Shown here: positions 15,300-24,177 of the stretch, piece by piece | Layout of the letters: each line of letters begins with the position of its first letter | Position numbering within the stretch: the stretch's first letter is position 1 | Assembly: GCF_026339995.1 (NCBI RefSeq) | Contig: NZ_JAPEPT010000005.1 | Coordinates: forward strand, 434,001 to 498,000 | DNA from: Streptomyces sp. NBC_01481 | Lineage (GTDB): Bacteria > Actinomycetota > Actinomycetes > Streptomycetales > Streptomycetaceae | DNA: 64,000 bases | Direction of reading: 5' to 3' | Notes under the pieces: model-generated | What the model was told of the DNA's origin: nothing | What the model saw: only the letters and a program-made list of their open reading frames with translations | Databases searched by the model: none | Translations under genes and position numbers: made by a program

Positions 15300-16391
15300 T
15301 CGGTCCGAACCTCCTATTGGTATAGACAACAATGAGTGGCGGGTCCAGCGCCCTCCCGATCCACACTCCAGGCGTTGAGGCCGTGAGGCTGATGGGACGG
15401 CTCGATGCGCAGCACGGTACCCCGTTGGTGGCGTTAATCCCAGTCATCATTGACCGAGCATCGGAATTCCCTTCCGTGAGGGAAAAATCCTTCCAGGAAG
15501 CAGGGAGTGACGTGGATCACACGCCGCAGTGATCGGGATTTCGACAGCTGAAGGTAAGTGCGTTCAATTGCATAAGGAAATGTTCATGTATCGAGGTTTG
15601 TGGCGACTGGAAATCGCCCGCATGAACGGCCGGTAACTCGTACTTGCCAGTATCTAAATAAATGGCCAGGGACCCAGAGGCGGAGCCTCTGGGTCCCTGG
15701 TGAATGGGCCTGGACCCGCCAAGGTTCAGACCGAGGACCAGTTAACACCATGCTGGCGGGAAAGAGTCGAGTGGCACTGTTCGGATGGCATCAAATCGCC
15801 ACCAGTAGGGGAAGTTGGGGTCCAATCTGCAGCGCACCCGAGCTGGAGAGTGACGATCCCGGTCGCGCGTTCGGCCTCGAACTCCATCACCGGCACCGAT
15901 GTCTCGCGAGGAGCTCCCCTTGCGGGCCAAGGCGTGACCGACGGCCGGAGCTGTCCTGCCGACCTCTCCAGTCAAGGGCGGGCATGCTAGCAGAGGCCTT
16001 CAATCTGCATGAGCAAAATACGAGAAACATCGACGGGCGAAGTTTTGTGTGCGCCCCCTTCTGCGCCCCCTCTCACGCCCCGAGCTCCACAGCGCAAGAA
16101 CTCGCACGTTGAGAAGTGGGGGCCGGGGCAGGGAATGCGGAGAGTGTTGCTCTCGCTATGGGGATTTCACCTGAGAATGTGCGCGCCTGATCAGGCGTAT
16201 TCAATTCCTGTCCATTCGCCTGGGGGAAACCGGCATTCCGGTGGTCACCCTGCAAGGGCTGCCGGGAGCAAGTGCGCGAACAACTTCGCTGTACAGGGCA
16301 CCAGTTGGCCGCCCAGCCGCAAACCGGAGGAGCCCATTTCTCGTCATGACGCGTGTCTCCCCCTCACTTACGAGCTGAGTGGCCGGTCCGT
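15300..16391. other. 1.1 kb without a convincing gene
   Basis: Between the Crp/Fnr cassette and the transposase fragment. The base composition is lower in GC than the surroundings in places (15460-15665). Open frames such as 15600-16112 lack codon bias and ribosome sites. It contains the perfect hairpin at 15666-15700 and a 14-bp palindrome CGCCTGATCAGGCG at 16184-16197. Possibly decayed genes or an untranslated RNA region of the island. Confidence 0.5.
15666..15700. terminator. perfect 16-bp hairpin inside the island
   Basis: CCAGGGACCCAGAGGC and its exact complement flank a GGA loop. No coding gene ends near it, so it may terminate an unrecognised RNA or a lost gene. Confidence 0.5.
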
Positions 16392-17147
16392 TCACTCCTC
16401 TGCAACGTCCAGCGCAACCCTGCTCGGCACCCTCGTCGCTCGCAGCGCCGCCCGGGTCCTCGCTGAGCAGATGCTCCATGCGGTGCCCGCGGTCGCAGGA
16501 GGGCCAGTCCGTACACGCTGGACGCATCCGCACACTTTCGCCAGCCGGTCAGCGGAGCGGCGGTCGGTGATCCAGGTGAGGTGGGTGCCGTCGGGCAGCG
16601 GGTGGATCACCGGCAGCAGGCGTCCGGCCGGCACCCGCCACAACAGGTCGGCTCCGGTGGCGGCGGCCTCCCTCAGCGCTTCGAAGCCGTCATAGCCGCG
16701 GTCGGCCAGCAGCAGCATCCCGGGCCGCAAGGACGCCAGCAGACACCAGGCCTGCGGCAGCTCGGTGTACTGCTGCGCCCCGAAGACCGCGTCGATCAGC
16801 GCGCGGGTGCCGCACTCGACCAACGCGGTCAACCGCACCTGCGGAAAGCCCGCCGGACGCGTGGTGCGGGCCGCATGCCGACGGAACCACGCCACGTTCT
16901 GCGGGCTGTCGGCAACCTCCATGCAGGTGCCGTCCCAGGCCACCAGCCGCAGCCCCCGCCAGAACACCCCCGGCGTTGCGACGGTGCCGACCGGCCCGCG
17001 CAACCGGTCGAACAGCAAAACCAGCGGCTTCACCCCCAACCGCTGCCGTGCCTGCCGCAGGGCAGCAGCCGACGGATCGGCCACCATTCCAGCCGGCCAT
17101 CGGGCCGTCATCGCCGCCCACACCCGGCGATACCCGTCGGGCTGCAA
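16392..17147 (-). pseudogene. IS4-type transposase fragment
   Basis: About 250 codons. The region 16530-17147 reads as the middle of an IS4-family DDE transposase of the Streptomyces kind: ARQRLGVKPL, the first Asp in LRLVAWDGTCMEVADS, VECGTRALIDAVFG, and the second Asp in LLADRGYDGFEAL. The N-terminal ~70-100 residues are missing: a stop codon falls inside the 14-bp repeat at 17160-17173, so the gene is cut at the island border. The C-terminal catalytic Glu region is not recognisable and the last ~60 codons look unrelated. The fragment is not expected to be active. Confidence 0.7.
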
Positions 17148-17159
17148 GTGGCCTGACTC

Positions 17160-17173
17160 GCCGATCTACTGAC
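17160..17173. repeat. 14-bp direct repeat, right copy (attR-like)
   Basis: Identical to the 3' end of moeZ at 13224-13237. It directly abuts the truncated transposase. Confidence 0.65.
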
Positions 17174-17185
17174 GCGGATGTGTGC

Positions 17186-17222
17186 AGGGCCCCGGACCGC
17201 AGCGCTGGTCCGGGGCCTTTTC
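17186..17222. terminator. terminator, probably the original moeZ terminator
   Basis: GGCCCCGGACC (17188-17198) pairs with GGTCCGGGGCC (17207-17217), followed by TTTT on the forward strand. It now lies just right of the island and also ends the convergent hydrolase gene. Confidence 0.75.
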
Positions 17223-17231
17223 GCTGCGCCA

Positions 17232-18818
17232 CTACGAGCAGGTCTTGCCGTTCGCCGGGACCTTGCCGTCCAGCAGATACGCGTCCACCGTCTCCGTCAC
17301 GCAGGCCCCGTTTCCGTAGGCGCCATGGCCCTCGCCCTTATTGGTGAGCAGCACTCCGACGCCCGTACCGAGCTCGTCCGCCATCTTCTTCGCGCCCTCG
17401 TACGGAGTCGCCGGATCGCCGGTGGTGCCGACGACCAGGATCGGCGCCGCGCCGAGGGCGGCCACGTCGGGCGTGTCGGACTCCCCGGGGACCGGCCAGT
17501 TGGCGCACCAGCCCGCAAGGTCCCAGGCCAGATAGGGGCCGAAGACCGGCGACACCTTCGTGAACTCGGCGAGATGACGGGACCTGACTTCGGCGGCCGT
17601 TACCCGGCCCTTGGTGTCCGCGCACGATATGGCGCGCTGGGAGTGGTCCTGGGTGCTGTAGTGGCCCGTCCGGTCACGGCTGTAGTACGCCTCCGCCATG
17701 ATCAGCAGACGCGTGCCGTCGCCGTTCTCGGCCTCGTCCAGCGCCTGGGTGAGGTAGGGCCAGCTGTCCTTCGAGTACAGCGGAAGGACGATCCCCGTGA
17801 GCGCCAGGCTCTGGGTGAGCGTGCGCCCCTCGTCGGTGGGCAGTGGCTTGCGGTCCAGCCTGTCGAGGAGCTTCACGACCCGCTCGGTGCCGTCCTTTGC
17901 GCTGATGTCCCGGCTCTTGAAGTAGTTCTCCAGGGCGCGTTGGAAGCCCAGCGCCTGGCCGCGCGAGTGCCCGGCGTAGCCGGCGGTGGGATCGACCACG
18001 GCGTCCAGCACGAGGCGTCCGACGTTCCTGGGGAACAAGTGGGCGTAGACGCCGCCCAGTTCGGTGCCGTAGGAGAAGCCGAGGTAGTGCAGCTTGGCGT
18101 CGCCGAGGACCTGGCGTATCAGATCCATGTCGCGGGCGGCGTTGGTGGTGCCGACATGCGGCAGCACCCGGCCGGACTTCTTGGCGCAGCCGGCGCCGAA
18201 GGCCACGGAGTCGTCGATGTACGCCTTCTCCTCCGCGGGGGTGTCGGGGGTGAAGTCCAGCCGGTGCGCGGCCTCGATCTCCCTGTCACCCCGGCAGGTC
18301 ACCTCGGCGCTCTCGGCGACACCGCGCGGATCGAAGCTGACCAGGTCGTAGCGGCTGTGCAGCTTCTTGAACTGACCGGCCGCGCCGGGCAGCGCGCCGA
18401 CACCCGAGCCGCCGGGACCGCCGAAGTTGAACAGGAGTGAACCGATCCGCTTGGACCCGTCCTCGGCCTTCGAGCGGATCAGGGCGATCCCTATCGTCTC
18501 GCCCGTGGGCTTGCTGTAGTCGAGGGGGGCTTTGAGCCGGGCACACTGCCACTGTCCGCCCGGTCTCTTCGCATTGCTGCCCGAGGCCTTCACTGGTGCC
18601 TCGCAGCGCTTCCAGTCGAGCTTCTGACCGGTGAGCGCGGCGGGCAGAACCGGCTCGCTCGGAGCCGCCTTGCCAGGGGAGTTCTGCGAGGCGGAGGGCG
18701 CGGCCGTGTTCTTGCCGTCGTCACCCGCCTTGTCCTGACCGCTGTCACAGCCGACGGCCAGACCGGCCACCAGCAGCGCGCTCACGGCCAGGGCCCCCGC
18801 CCGTACCCGAATCGTCAT
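17232..18818 (-). CDS. secreted alpha/beta hydrolase lipoprotein (Slp/Tap-type peptidase)
   Basis: 528 residues. The N-terminus is a lipoprotein signal peptide ending in a lipobox (LAVGC, Cys24). The mature part has the tripeptidyl-aminopeptidase (S33) pattern: oxyanion motif NFGGPGGSG, YDLVSFDPRG, nucleophile in GFSYGTELG, and a C-terminal TAP-like domain with GTTGDPATP (acid) and GEGHGAYG (His). It probably cleaves peptides from the N-terminus outside the membrane, like S. lividans Tap/SlpD/SlpE. ATG at 18818 with a GGGGG site. Paralogue of the next gene upstream. Confidence 0.88.
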   Translation of the reverse strand: MTIRVRAGALAVSALLVAGLAVGCDSGQDKAGDDGKNTAAPSASQNSPGKAAPSEPVLPAALTGQKLDWKRCEAPVKASGSNAKRPGGQWQCARLKAPLDYSKPTGETIGIALIRSKAEDGSKRIGSLLFNFGGPGGSGVGALPGAAGQFKKLHSRYDLVSFDPRGVAESAEVTCRGDREIEAAHRLDFTPDTPAEEKAYIDDSVAFGAGCAKKSGRVLPHVGTTNAARDMDLIRQVLGDAKLHYLGFSYGTELGGVYAHLFPRNVGRLVLDAVVDPTAGYAGHSRGQALGFQRALENYFKSRDISAKDGTERVVKLLDRLDRKPLPTDEGRTLTQSLALTGIVLPLYSKDSWPYLTQALDEAENGDGTRLLIMAEAYYSRDRTGHYSTQDHSQRAISCADTKGRVTAAEVRSRHLAEFTKVSPVFGPYLAWDLAGWCANWPVPGESDTPDVAALGAAPILVVGTTGDPATPYEGAKKMADELGTGVGVLLTNKGEGHGAYGNGACVTETVDAYLLDGKVPANGKTCS

Positions 18819-18863
18819 ACGTGCCCCCGCGCTTCGAAGATTATTTCGACATCCTAGGTCGGG

Positions 18864-20432
18864 CTACTGACACACCGTGCCCGCGGCAGGCACCTTGCCC
18901 TCCAGGAGGTACGAGTTCACCGCCCGCTGCACGCACGCACTGCCGCCGTTGTACGCGCCGTGTCCCTGACCCCGGTAGGTGAGCTCGATGCCGACCCCCT
19001 TGCCGAGGGCGTCGGCCATCGCCTTCGCCCCCTCGTAAGGGGTCGCCGGATCCCCGGTGTTGCCGATGACGAGGATGGGCGGTGCGCCGGGGGCCGACAC
19101 ATCGGGTGTGTCCCAGGTGCCCGGCAGCGGCCACGCGGTGCAGCCCATCAGACCCCAGCCGAGGTAGTCGCCGAAGACGGGGGACGCCTGGCGGAACTCG
19201 GGGAGCTTCGCCTTCGTCTGCTCCAGGGTCCAGCGGTCCTTGAAGTCGACGCAGTTGATGGCCGCGTTCGCCGCCTGGATATTGCTGTAGTGGCCGTTCT
19301 CGCCACGCCCGTTCAGCGAGTCGGCGAGTGCGAGCAGCAGCCCGCCGTTGCCGCCGTCGGCCTCGTCGAGACCCTGCTCCAGGTACTGCCAGTACTCCTT
19401 GGAGTACAGGGCCTGCGCGATGCCGCTGGTGGCCTGGCTCTGGGTCAGCATCCGGTCGCCGCTGGCGGGGATCGGCTTCTTCTCGAGCTCGTCGAGGAGG
19501 GCGATGATCCAGGCCTCGACCTCCTTCGCGGTGGAGCCGGGCAGCAGGCACTTGTCGCCGCGGTTCACGCAGTCCTGGGCGAAGTTGTCGAGGGCCAGCT
19601 GGAAGCCCTTCGCCTGGCCCAGGGAGCCCTCTTCGGAGTTCTTGGTGGGGTCCACGACGGCGTCGAAGACCGCCCGGCCGACCTTGGTGGGATACAAGTG
19701 GGCGTAGACGCCGCCCAGTTCGGTGCCGTACGAAATGCCGAAGTAGTAGAGCTTGTCGTCGCCGAGGACTTGGCGCATCAGGTCCAGGTCGCGGGCGGCG
19801 TTGACGGTTCCGACGTAGGGCAGTTGGTCCCCGGAGTTCTTCTCGCAGGCCGCTGCGAAGGACTTCAGACCCTCGGTGAAGGTCTTCTCCTCGGCGCTGT
19901 CGTCGGGCGTCGAATCCTGCTGGTAGTACGCGTCGAGCTGCTTGTCGTCCTTGCACTCCACCGCGGCGCTGCGGCCGACCCCGCGTGGGTCGAAGCTCAC
20001 CAGGTCGTAACGGGTGTGCAGGGCTGCGTAGTCCGCCGCGGCGGGCGGCAGACCGGCGACCCCGGAGCCTCCGGGTCCGCCGAAGTTGAATATCAGGGAG
20101 CCGATGCGCTTGGACTGGTCGCGGGCCCTGGCGCGTATGAGAGCGAGCTCGACGGTGTCGCCGCCCGGCTTGGCGTAGTCGAGCGGGGCGTCCATGAAGG
20201 CGCACTCCCAGACCGTGCCGCCGGGCAGCGGCGACGGCGCGGTGCCGCCGCCCTCCGCGTCCGAGGGGGCCGGGCACGCCTGCCAGTCCAGCTCCTGGGA
20301 GGCGAGCTCCTTCGCCCGGTCCTGGTCCGTCTCCTTGCCCTTGCCGCCGTCGTCGGAACACCCGGCGGAGGCCAGCAGCACGGCGGCACAGGCGCTGGTG
20401 GCGGCGGCGCGGACGACGGAGGAACGGGGCAT
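18864..20432 (-). CDS. secreted alpha/beta hydrolase lipoprotein (Slp/Tap-type peptidase), paralogue
   Basis: 522 residues with the same plan as its downstream neighbour, 45 bp away: lipoprotein signal (LLASAGC, Cys25), NFGGPGGSG, YDLVSFDPRGVGRS, nucleophile Ser in GISYGTELG, acid in GNTGDPATP and His in GQGHGAYNG. All catalytic residues are intact in both copies. The pair is a tandem duplication, likely co-transcribed from the region 20433-20500. M. tuberculosis lacks this pair at the equivalent place, so it is a Streptomyces addition to the block. Confidence 0.88.
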   Translation of the reverse strand: MPRSSVVRAAATSACAAVLLASAGCSDDGGKGKETDQDRAKELASQELDWQACPAPSDAEGGGTAPSPLPGGTVWECAFMDAPLDYAKPGGDTVELALIRARARDQSKRIGSLIFNFGGPGGSGVAGLPPAAADYAALHTRYDLVSFDPRGVGRSAAVECKDDKQLDAYYQQDSTPDDSAEEKTFTEGLKSFAAACEKNSGDQLPYVGTVNAARDLDLMRQVLGDDKLYYFGISYGTELGGVYAHLYPTKVGRAVFDAVVDPTKNSEEGSLGQAKGFQLALDNFAQDCVNRGDKCLLPGSTAKEVEAWIIALLDELEKKPIPASGDRMLTQSQATSGIAQALYSKEYWQYLEQGLDEADGGNGGLLLALADSLNGRGENGHYSNIQAANAAINCVDFKDRWTLEQTKAKLPEFRQASPVFGDYLGWGLMGCTAWPLPGTWDTPDVSAPGAPPILVIGNTGDPATPYEGAKAMADALGKGVGIELTYRGQGHGAYNGGSACVQRAVNSYLLEGKVPAAGTVCQ

Positions 20433-20500
20433 GCTCCCATCGTGCTCCGCGGGTGCGGGCTGCGCCCGCGACGACGGTCCATGCGGGTGGTTGGCGTTTT

Positions 20501-20551
20501 GTCCTCAATCGCCGGACAGGCTCCATGGGAGCCTGTCCGGCGATTGAGGAC
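20501..20551. terminator. perfect 24-bp palindrome (CAATCGCCGGACAGG-type intergenic repeat)
   Basis: 20501-20524 and 20528-20551 are exact complements around an ATG loop. The sequence belongs to a repeat style common between Streptomyces genes. It lies after the stop of the large membrane protein gene and before the promoter region of the hydrolase pair. Confidence 0.75.
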
Positions 20552-20570
20552 ATGCGGCCGAAGGCCGTAC

Positions 20571-20627
20571 GGGGGCTTGCGGGCGGAGCCCCCAGTTCGG
20601 GATGGGCGGCGCGGGGAACAATCCCCC
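20571..20627 (-). repeat. dispersed G/C-rich intergenic repeat, reverse copy
   Basis: Read on the reverse strand it starts GGGGGATTGTTCCCC and ends with a GGGGGCT-AGCCCCC stem (20571-20577 with 20587-20593). The order of blocks matches the two copies at 50891-50960 and 51127-51196, with several differences. Confidence 0.55.
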
Positions 20628-20636
20628 CGGCACCGC

Positions 20637-23480
20637 CTACAGCGCGCCCTTGCGCGTCAGGTGGTTGAACGCGAACCACCCCGGCAGCACCGGCAGCCAC
20701 AGCGTCATCATCCGGTACAGCAGCACCGCCGGCGCTGCCACCTCCTTCGGCACCCCCGCCACGATCAGACCGAAGGTCAGCGCACCCTCCACCGCACCCA
20801 CACCGCCCGGCGTCGGCGCCGCCGACCCCAGCGCGTTGCCCGCGAGGAACACCACGGCGATGCTGGCGTAGCTCAGCGGCTGGTTGCCGTTGTCGAAGGC
20901 ACGGATCGACGCGTCCAGACACATCACGAAAAGACCGGTCAGCAGCAGCATCCCGCCGATGCCGGTGATCAGCTTCATGGGCCGCTGCAGTACGTCGAGC
21001 ATGCGCGGCACGACCCCGGCGAACAGCGAACGCAGCCGCGTCGAGACGAACTTCCGCAGGAACGGGATCGCGGTCACCACCAGCACCAGCACCGCGACCG
21101 TCAGCAGCCCCGCGATCACGGTCCTGGACGGGGTGAACGATGCGGTCCGCTCCGTACCGGTCAGATAGCCGAAAGCGAGCAGCAGCATGACGTGCGCGCC
21201 GAGCCCGAAGAGCTGGGAGGCGCCGACACTGGCCACAGCGAGCCCGGGGCGTACTCCAGAGCGCTGCAGGAAGCGGGTGTTCAGCGCGACACCGCCGACC
21301 GCCGCCGGGGCGACGATCTTGACGAAGGACCCGGCGACCTGGGCGACGACGGTCCGCAGGAATCCCACCCGCTCGGGAACGAAGCCCAGCAGGCTCATCG
21401 CCGCGGCGAAGTAGCTGAGCGCGGAGAACGCGACAGCGGCCGCCACCCAGCCCCAGTGGGCCTGGCCGAAGACCGTGCCGAAGTCGATGCCCGCGAGCTG
21501 CGAGAGCAGGAAGTACGCGGCGACTGCGCCCGCGATGAAGCTGACGAGCGTGCGCGGCCTGATCCGTTCCAGACGGACCGGTTCGACCGGCGCCTGCGGC
21601 CTGATCAGCAGCATCTGGGCGCGGATCTGGGAGAGCAGATCCTCCTCGCGCGCCTCGTCCATGGCCACGTCCATGGCCCTCTTGTCGGCCTGCTTCTCGG
21701 CGCGTTCCGTCTTGCGTACGACCTTGGGGTCGGCGTGCGCCTCTTCCGTACGGGCCCGCTTGGCGGCGGCCGACGCATCGAGGACGGCCTCCCGCTCCCG
21801 CTGGGACCGCTCACGCGCGAGCCTGCGCAGCGTCGCCCGGGTCGAGCGGCTGAGCGCGATGGGCTGGAGCAGCGGCAGGCAGTCGGCGACCTGGTCCGGG
21901 CCGAGCACTTCGACCGCGGTGGCCACCGCACGCTCGGCACCGACGCGCAGGCCGATGGTGGTGAGCAGCTGCGCGATGTCCATGCGCAGCACCACGTCGC
22001 TCGCCGCGATCTCGCCGCCGCGCAGATCCGTGAGAATCACCTTGCCGGAACGATCCACCAGAATCGCGTCGCCGGTCAGCCGCCGGTGCGCGATACGCCT
22101 CGACTGGAGCGCCTTCACCTGTCGCCAGGCCCCGCGCACCACGTCGTCGGTGACCTCGTCGTCGTCCATGGAGTCGAGGGAACGGCCGCCCAGGTGCTCG
22201 TAGACCAGCATCACGGCGTCCGGGCCGAGCTCGGAGGTGGCGATCAGCTTCGGGGCGTTGGCTCCGGCCGCGATCGCCGCGTACGCGAGCAGTGCCTCCT
22301 GCTCCAGCGCCTGGCGCAGCGACTGGATGGAGCGGCGGGTGGTGATGGAGCGCAGCGTGAGGCGCCGCCACACGCGGTAGAAGAAGCCCTGGGCCTGCTG
22401 CTCGCGGTCGACGACGGTGACATCGAGCGGCGAGCCCTCCTCCAGCGTGACCAGGTAGCGGCGGCCGCGGTCGCCCTGGTCGGCGCTGTCCGGGATGTCC
22501 TCGGCCCGCATGGCGGTGACCGGGCGGAAACCGACATGGCGCAGACCGGCCAGCAGGGTCTGGCCGGTGGGGCGTACGTTCGGCGAGCCGACGGCGTAGA
22601 GCGTTCCGTACGCCACGGTCCAGCCGAGCAGGATTGTGAGGATGATCGAGAACGGTGTGGTGTACCCGGCGACCAGCATCGCGAAGGCGTCGAGCAGCAG
22701 CACCACCCACAGGACCACCCGCCATCGCGGTCTTCGGGACATTCCGACGGCCGTCATGTAGGCGATGACCGGCGCGAGATATCCGTGAACGGGATCGGTC
22801 AGCCCGCCGCCGGTCTGTGCCTGTGTGAGGGCTTCCTGGAGGGTGCCGGGCGCGGCCCTGGCGACCCAGAGATCGGTGGCGAGAGTGGCTCCGTGCGCGA
22901 GCACGGCGGCCAGTACGCCGTCGGCGATCCGCAGACCGTCGCGTTTGATCAGCCGTTCGATGGCGAAGGCGACCGGGACGAGCAGTACGGCGATGCTGGA
23001 CACCAGACCGGCGATCTTGACGAACAGGTCGGGGGCCTGGTCGGTGCCTTTGTCGATGTCCTGTGCGAGGCCTGTCGTGGTGCCCTGGGCGAAGGCGGCC
23101 ACGGCGAGGACGATCGCGATGGCGAGGATGCCGATGAGCAGGCGCATCAGATCGGAGGGCCGGTGGACGCGGGCGGCCAGCAGCGGCTCGTCCCCGGAGA
23201 CGCGGTCGACGCCGGCGACGTCGGTCACCTCGGCCGCGTCCGGCGACTGCTCGGCCCTCCCGTCGGCTTCCGCCTCTGCGGCTGCCTTCTCTGTGGCTGT
23301 CTGGTCCGCGGCGGCGTCGGACGCTTTCCCGGCACTGGCACCAGCCGCCGCCTCGTCGCTCGTATCCGGCTGCGGAACGGGCGCGTCCGGGTACGACTCG
23401 GCCTCAGGGGTGCTTGCCACCTTCGGAGGCTGCACGCCCTGCTCCCTCGCCGTCTCGGTCTCTTCTTGATCTCGTATCAC
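20637..23480 (-). CDS. pseudokinase-flippase fusion membrane protein (UPF0104/LPG-synthase TM-type C-terminus)
   Basis: 947 residues from a GTG at 23480. Order: acidic disordered N-terminus (1-115), several transmembrane helices (about 125-310), a cytoplasmic kinase-like domain (about 330-590), and a C-terminal UPF0104/LPG-synthase-type membrane domain (about 640-940). The kinase-like part has VMLVYEHLGG (hinge), HRRLTGDAIL (catalytic loop with Arg-Leu-Thr in place of the usual pattern) and ILTDLRGGE (metal loop with DLR instead of DFG), so catalysis is doubtful. Related M. tuberculosis proteins exist, but the substrate (lipid or glycolipid transfer) is unknown. A charged Lys/Arg/Glu-rich linker precedes the last domain. 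Confidence 0.8.
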   Translation of the reverse strand: MIRDQEETETAREQGVQPPKVASTPEAESYPDAPVPQPDTSDEAAAGASAGKASDAAADQTATEKAAAEAEADGRAEQSPDAAEVTDVAGVDRVSGDEPLLAARVHRPSDLMRLLIGILAIAIVLAVAAFAQGTTTGLAQDIDKGTDQAPDLFVKIAGLVSSIAVLLVPVAFAIERLIKRDGLRIADGVLAAVLAHGATLATDLWVARAAPGTLQEALTQAQTGGGLTDPVHGYLAPVIAYMTAVGMSRRPRWRVVLWVVLLLDAFAMLVAGYTTPFSIILTILLGWTVAYGTLYAVGSPNVRPTGQTLLAGLRHVGFRPVTAMRAEDIPDSADQGDRGRRYLVTLEEGSPLDVTVVDREQQAQGFFYRVWRRLTLRSITTRRSIQSLRQALEQEALLAYAAIAAGANAPKLIATSELGPDAVMLVYEHLGGRSLDSMDDDEVTDDVVRGAWRQVKALQSRRIAHRRLTGDAILVDRSGKVILTDLRGGEIAASDVVLRMDIAQLLTTIGLRVGAERAVATAVEVLGPDQVADCLPLLQPIALSRSTRATLRRLARERSQREREAVLDASAAAKRARTEEAHADPKVVRKTERAEKQADKRAMDVAMDEAREEDLLSQIRAQMLLIRPQAPVEPVRLERIRPRTLVSFIAGAVAAYFLLSQLAGIDFGTVFGQAHWGWVAAAVAFSALSYFAAAMSLLGFVPERVGFLRTVVAQVAGSFVKIVAPAAVGGVALNTRFLQRSGVRPGLAVASVGASQLFGLGAHVMLLLAFGYLTGTERTASFTPSRTVIAGLLTVAVLVLVVTAIPFLRKFVSTRLRSLFAGVVPRMLDVLQRPMKLITGIGGMLLLTGLFVMCLDASIRAFDNGNQPLSYASIAVVFLAGNALGSAAPTPGGVGAVEGALTFGLIVAGVPKEVAAPAVLLYRMMTLWLPVLPGWFAFNHLTRKGAL

Positions 23481-23650
23481 CAGTCACCGCCCGCATGATG
23501 GTGGCACGACCGGACGACAGAGGGGGGCATCAGGGTGCATCGCGGGGACGGGAGGTGCGCGAGATACGCCCCTTTGCCTCCCGGAGCCGACCGCCCGCGC
23601 GGTGCCCGCGGCGCGGGGCGTTGTCGGTGGCGTGCGGCAGGATGGGCCGG

Positions 23651-24001
23651 ATGGAAGAGCTGCCGGAGTACGCGGAGCGGGTGATCGAGGTCGCCGAGCT
23701 CATCCCGCCCGGCCGCGTGATGACCTACGGCGACATCGCCGAATGGCTCGAAGAGGGCGGCCCGAGGCAGGTCGGCCGGGTCATGGCGCTGTACGGGGGC
23801 GGGGCGCCCTGGTGGCGCGTCGTGCGCTCGGACGGCACGCTGCTGCCCGGCCATGAGCTCAGCGCCCTGGCGCACTACCGCAGCGAGGGGACGCCCCTGC
23901 GCGAGGCCGCACGAAGCGCCGACAGCCATGTGCCGCGCCTCGACATGAAGCGCGCGCGATGGGACGGCGACGAGGGTGCCGGCGACAGCGCTCACATATG
24001 A
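23651..24001 (+). CDS. alkyltransferase-like (ATL) DNA repair protein
   Basis: 116 residues with the DNA-binding domain of O6-methylguanine-DNA methyltransferases: PPGRVMTYGDIAEW and helix-turn-helix GGPRQVGRVMAL. The active-site PCHR is replaced by PWWRVV, so the alkyl-accepting cysteine is a tryptophan, the hallmark of ATL proteins, which bind alkylated guanine and recruit nucleotide excision repair rather than repairing directly. ATG at 23651 has a CAGGAT -10-like hexamer 7 nt before it. The orthologue is Rv3204, placed next to adnA in the same way. Confidence 0.88.
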   Translation: MEELPEYAERVIEVAELIPPGRVMTYGDIAEWLEEGGPRQVGRVMALYGGGAPWWRVVRSDGTLLPGHELSALAHYRSEGTPLREAARSADSHVPRLDMKRARWDGDEGAGDSAHI

Positions 24002-24177
24002 CAGCTTCCGCCAATCGGGGGCGGCACGGGGAATCGGAGGACCGTACGGAGTACCGGGACTACAGGCGGTACGCGACGGACTCACTGCGTTCCCGCCAAG
24101 CGCTGGCGTAGCGTCGTCAGCGCGCGGCGCGAACCGCTCCATCACCACCAGCACACCCACCAGGACCGGCGATCCAC

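Larger units (their letters stand above)
13224..17173. mobile_element. 3.9-kb island inserted at the 3' end of moeZ
   Basis: The stretch is bounded by the 14-bp repeat. It separates moeZ from what looks like its original terminator at 17186-17222. Inside are its own terminator, a small operon on the reverse strand, about 1.1 kb of sequence without a gene and a transposase fragment truncated at the right repeat; coding density is much lower than around it. No integrase gene is visible, so it would be a remnant or a satellite mobilised in trans. In M. tuberculosis and typical Streptomyces the flanking genes lie close together. The repeat is short, so chance is possible but unlikely given its position. 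Confidence 0.6.

Noticed and set aside
15600..16112. 170-codon forward frame in the island
   Set aside because: No ribosome site, poor codon bias and no recognisable domain; treated as non-coding.
18960..23498. Very long open frame on the forward strand (1512 codons)
   Set aside because: It is antisense to the Slp-type hydrolases and the pseudokinase-flippase gene; composition is Arg/Gly/Asp/His junk typical of the reverse complement of GC-rich genes and it has no domain.
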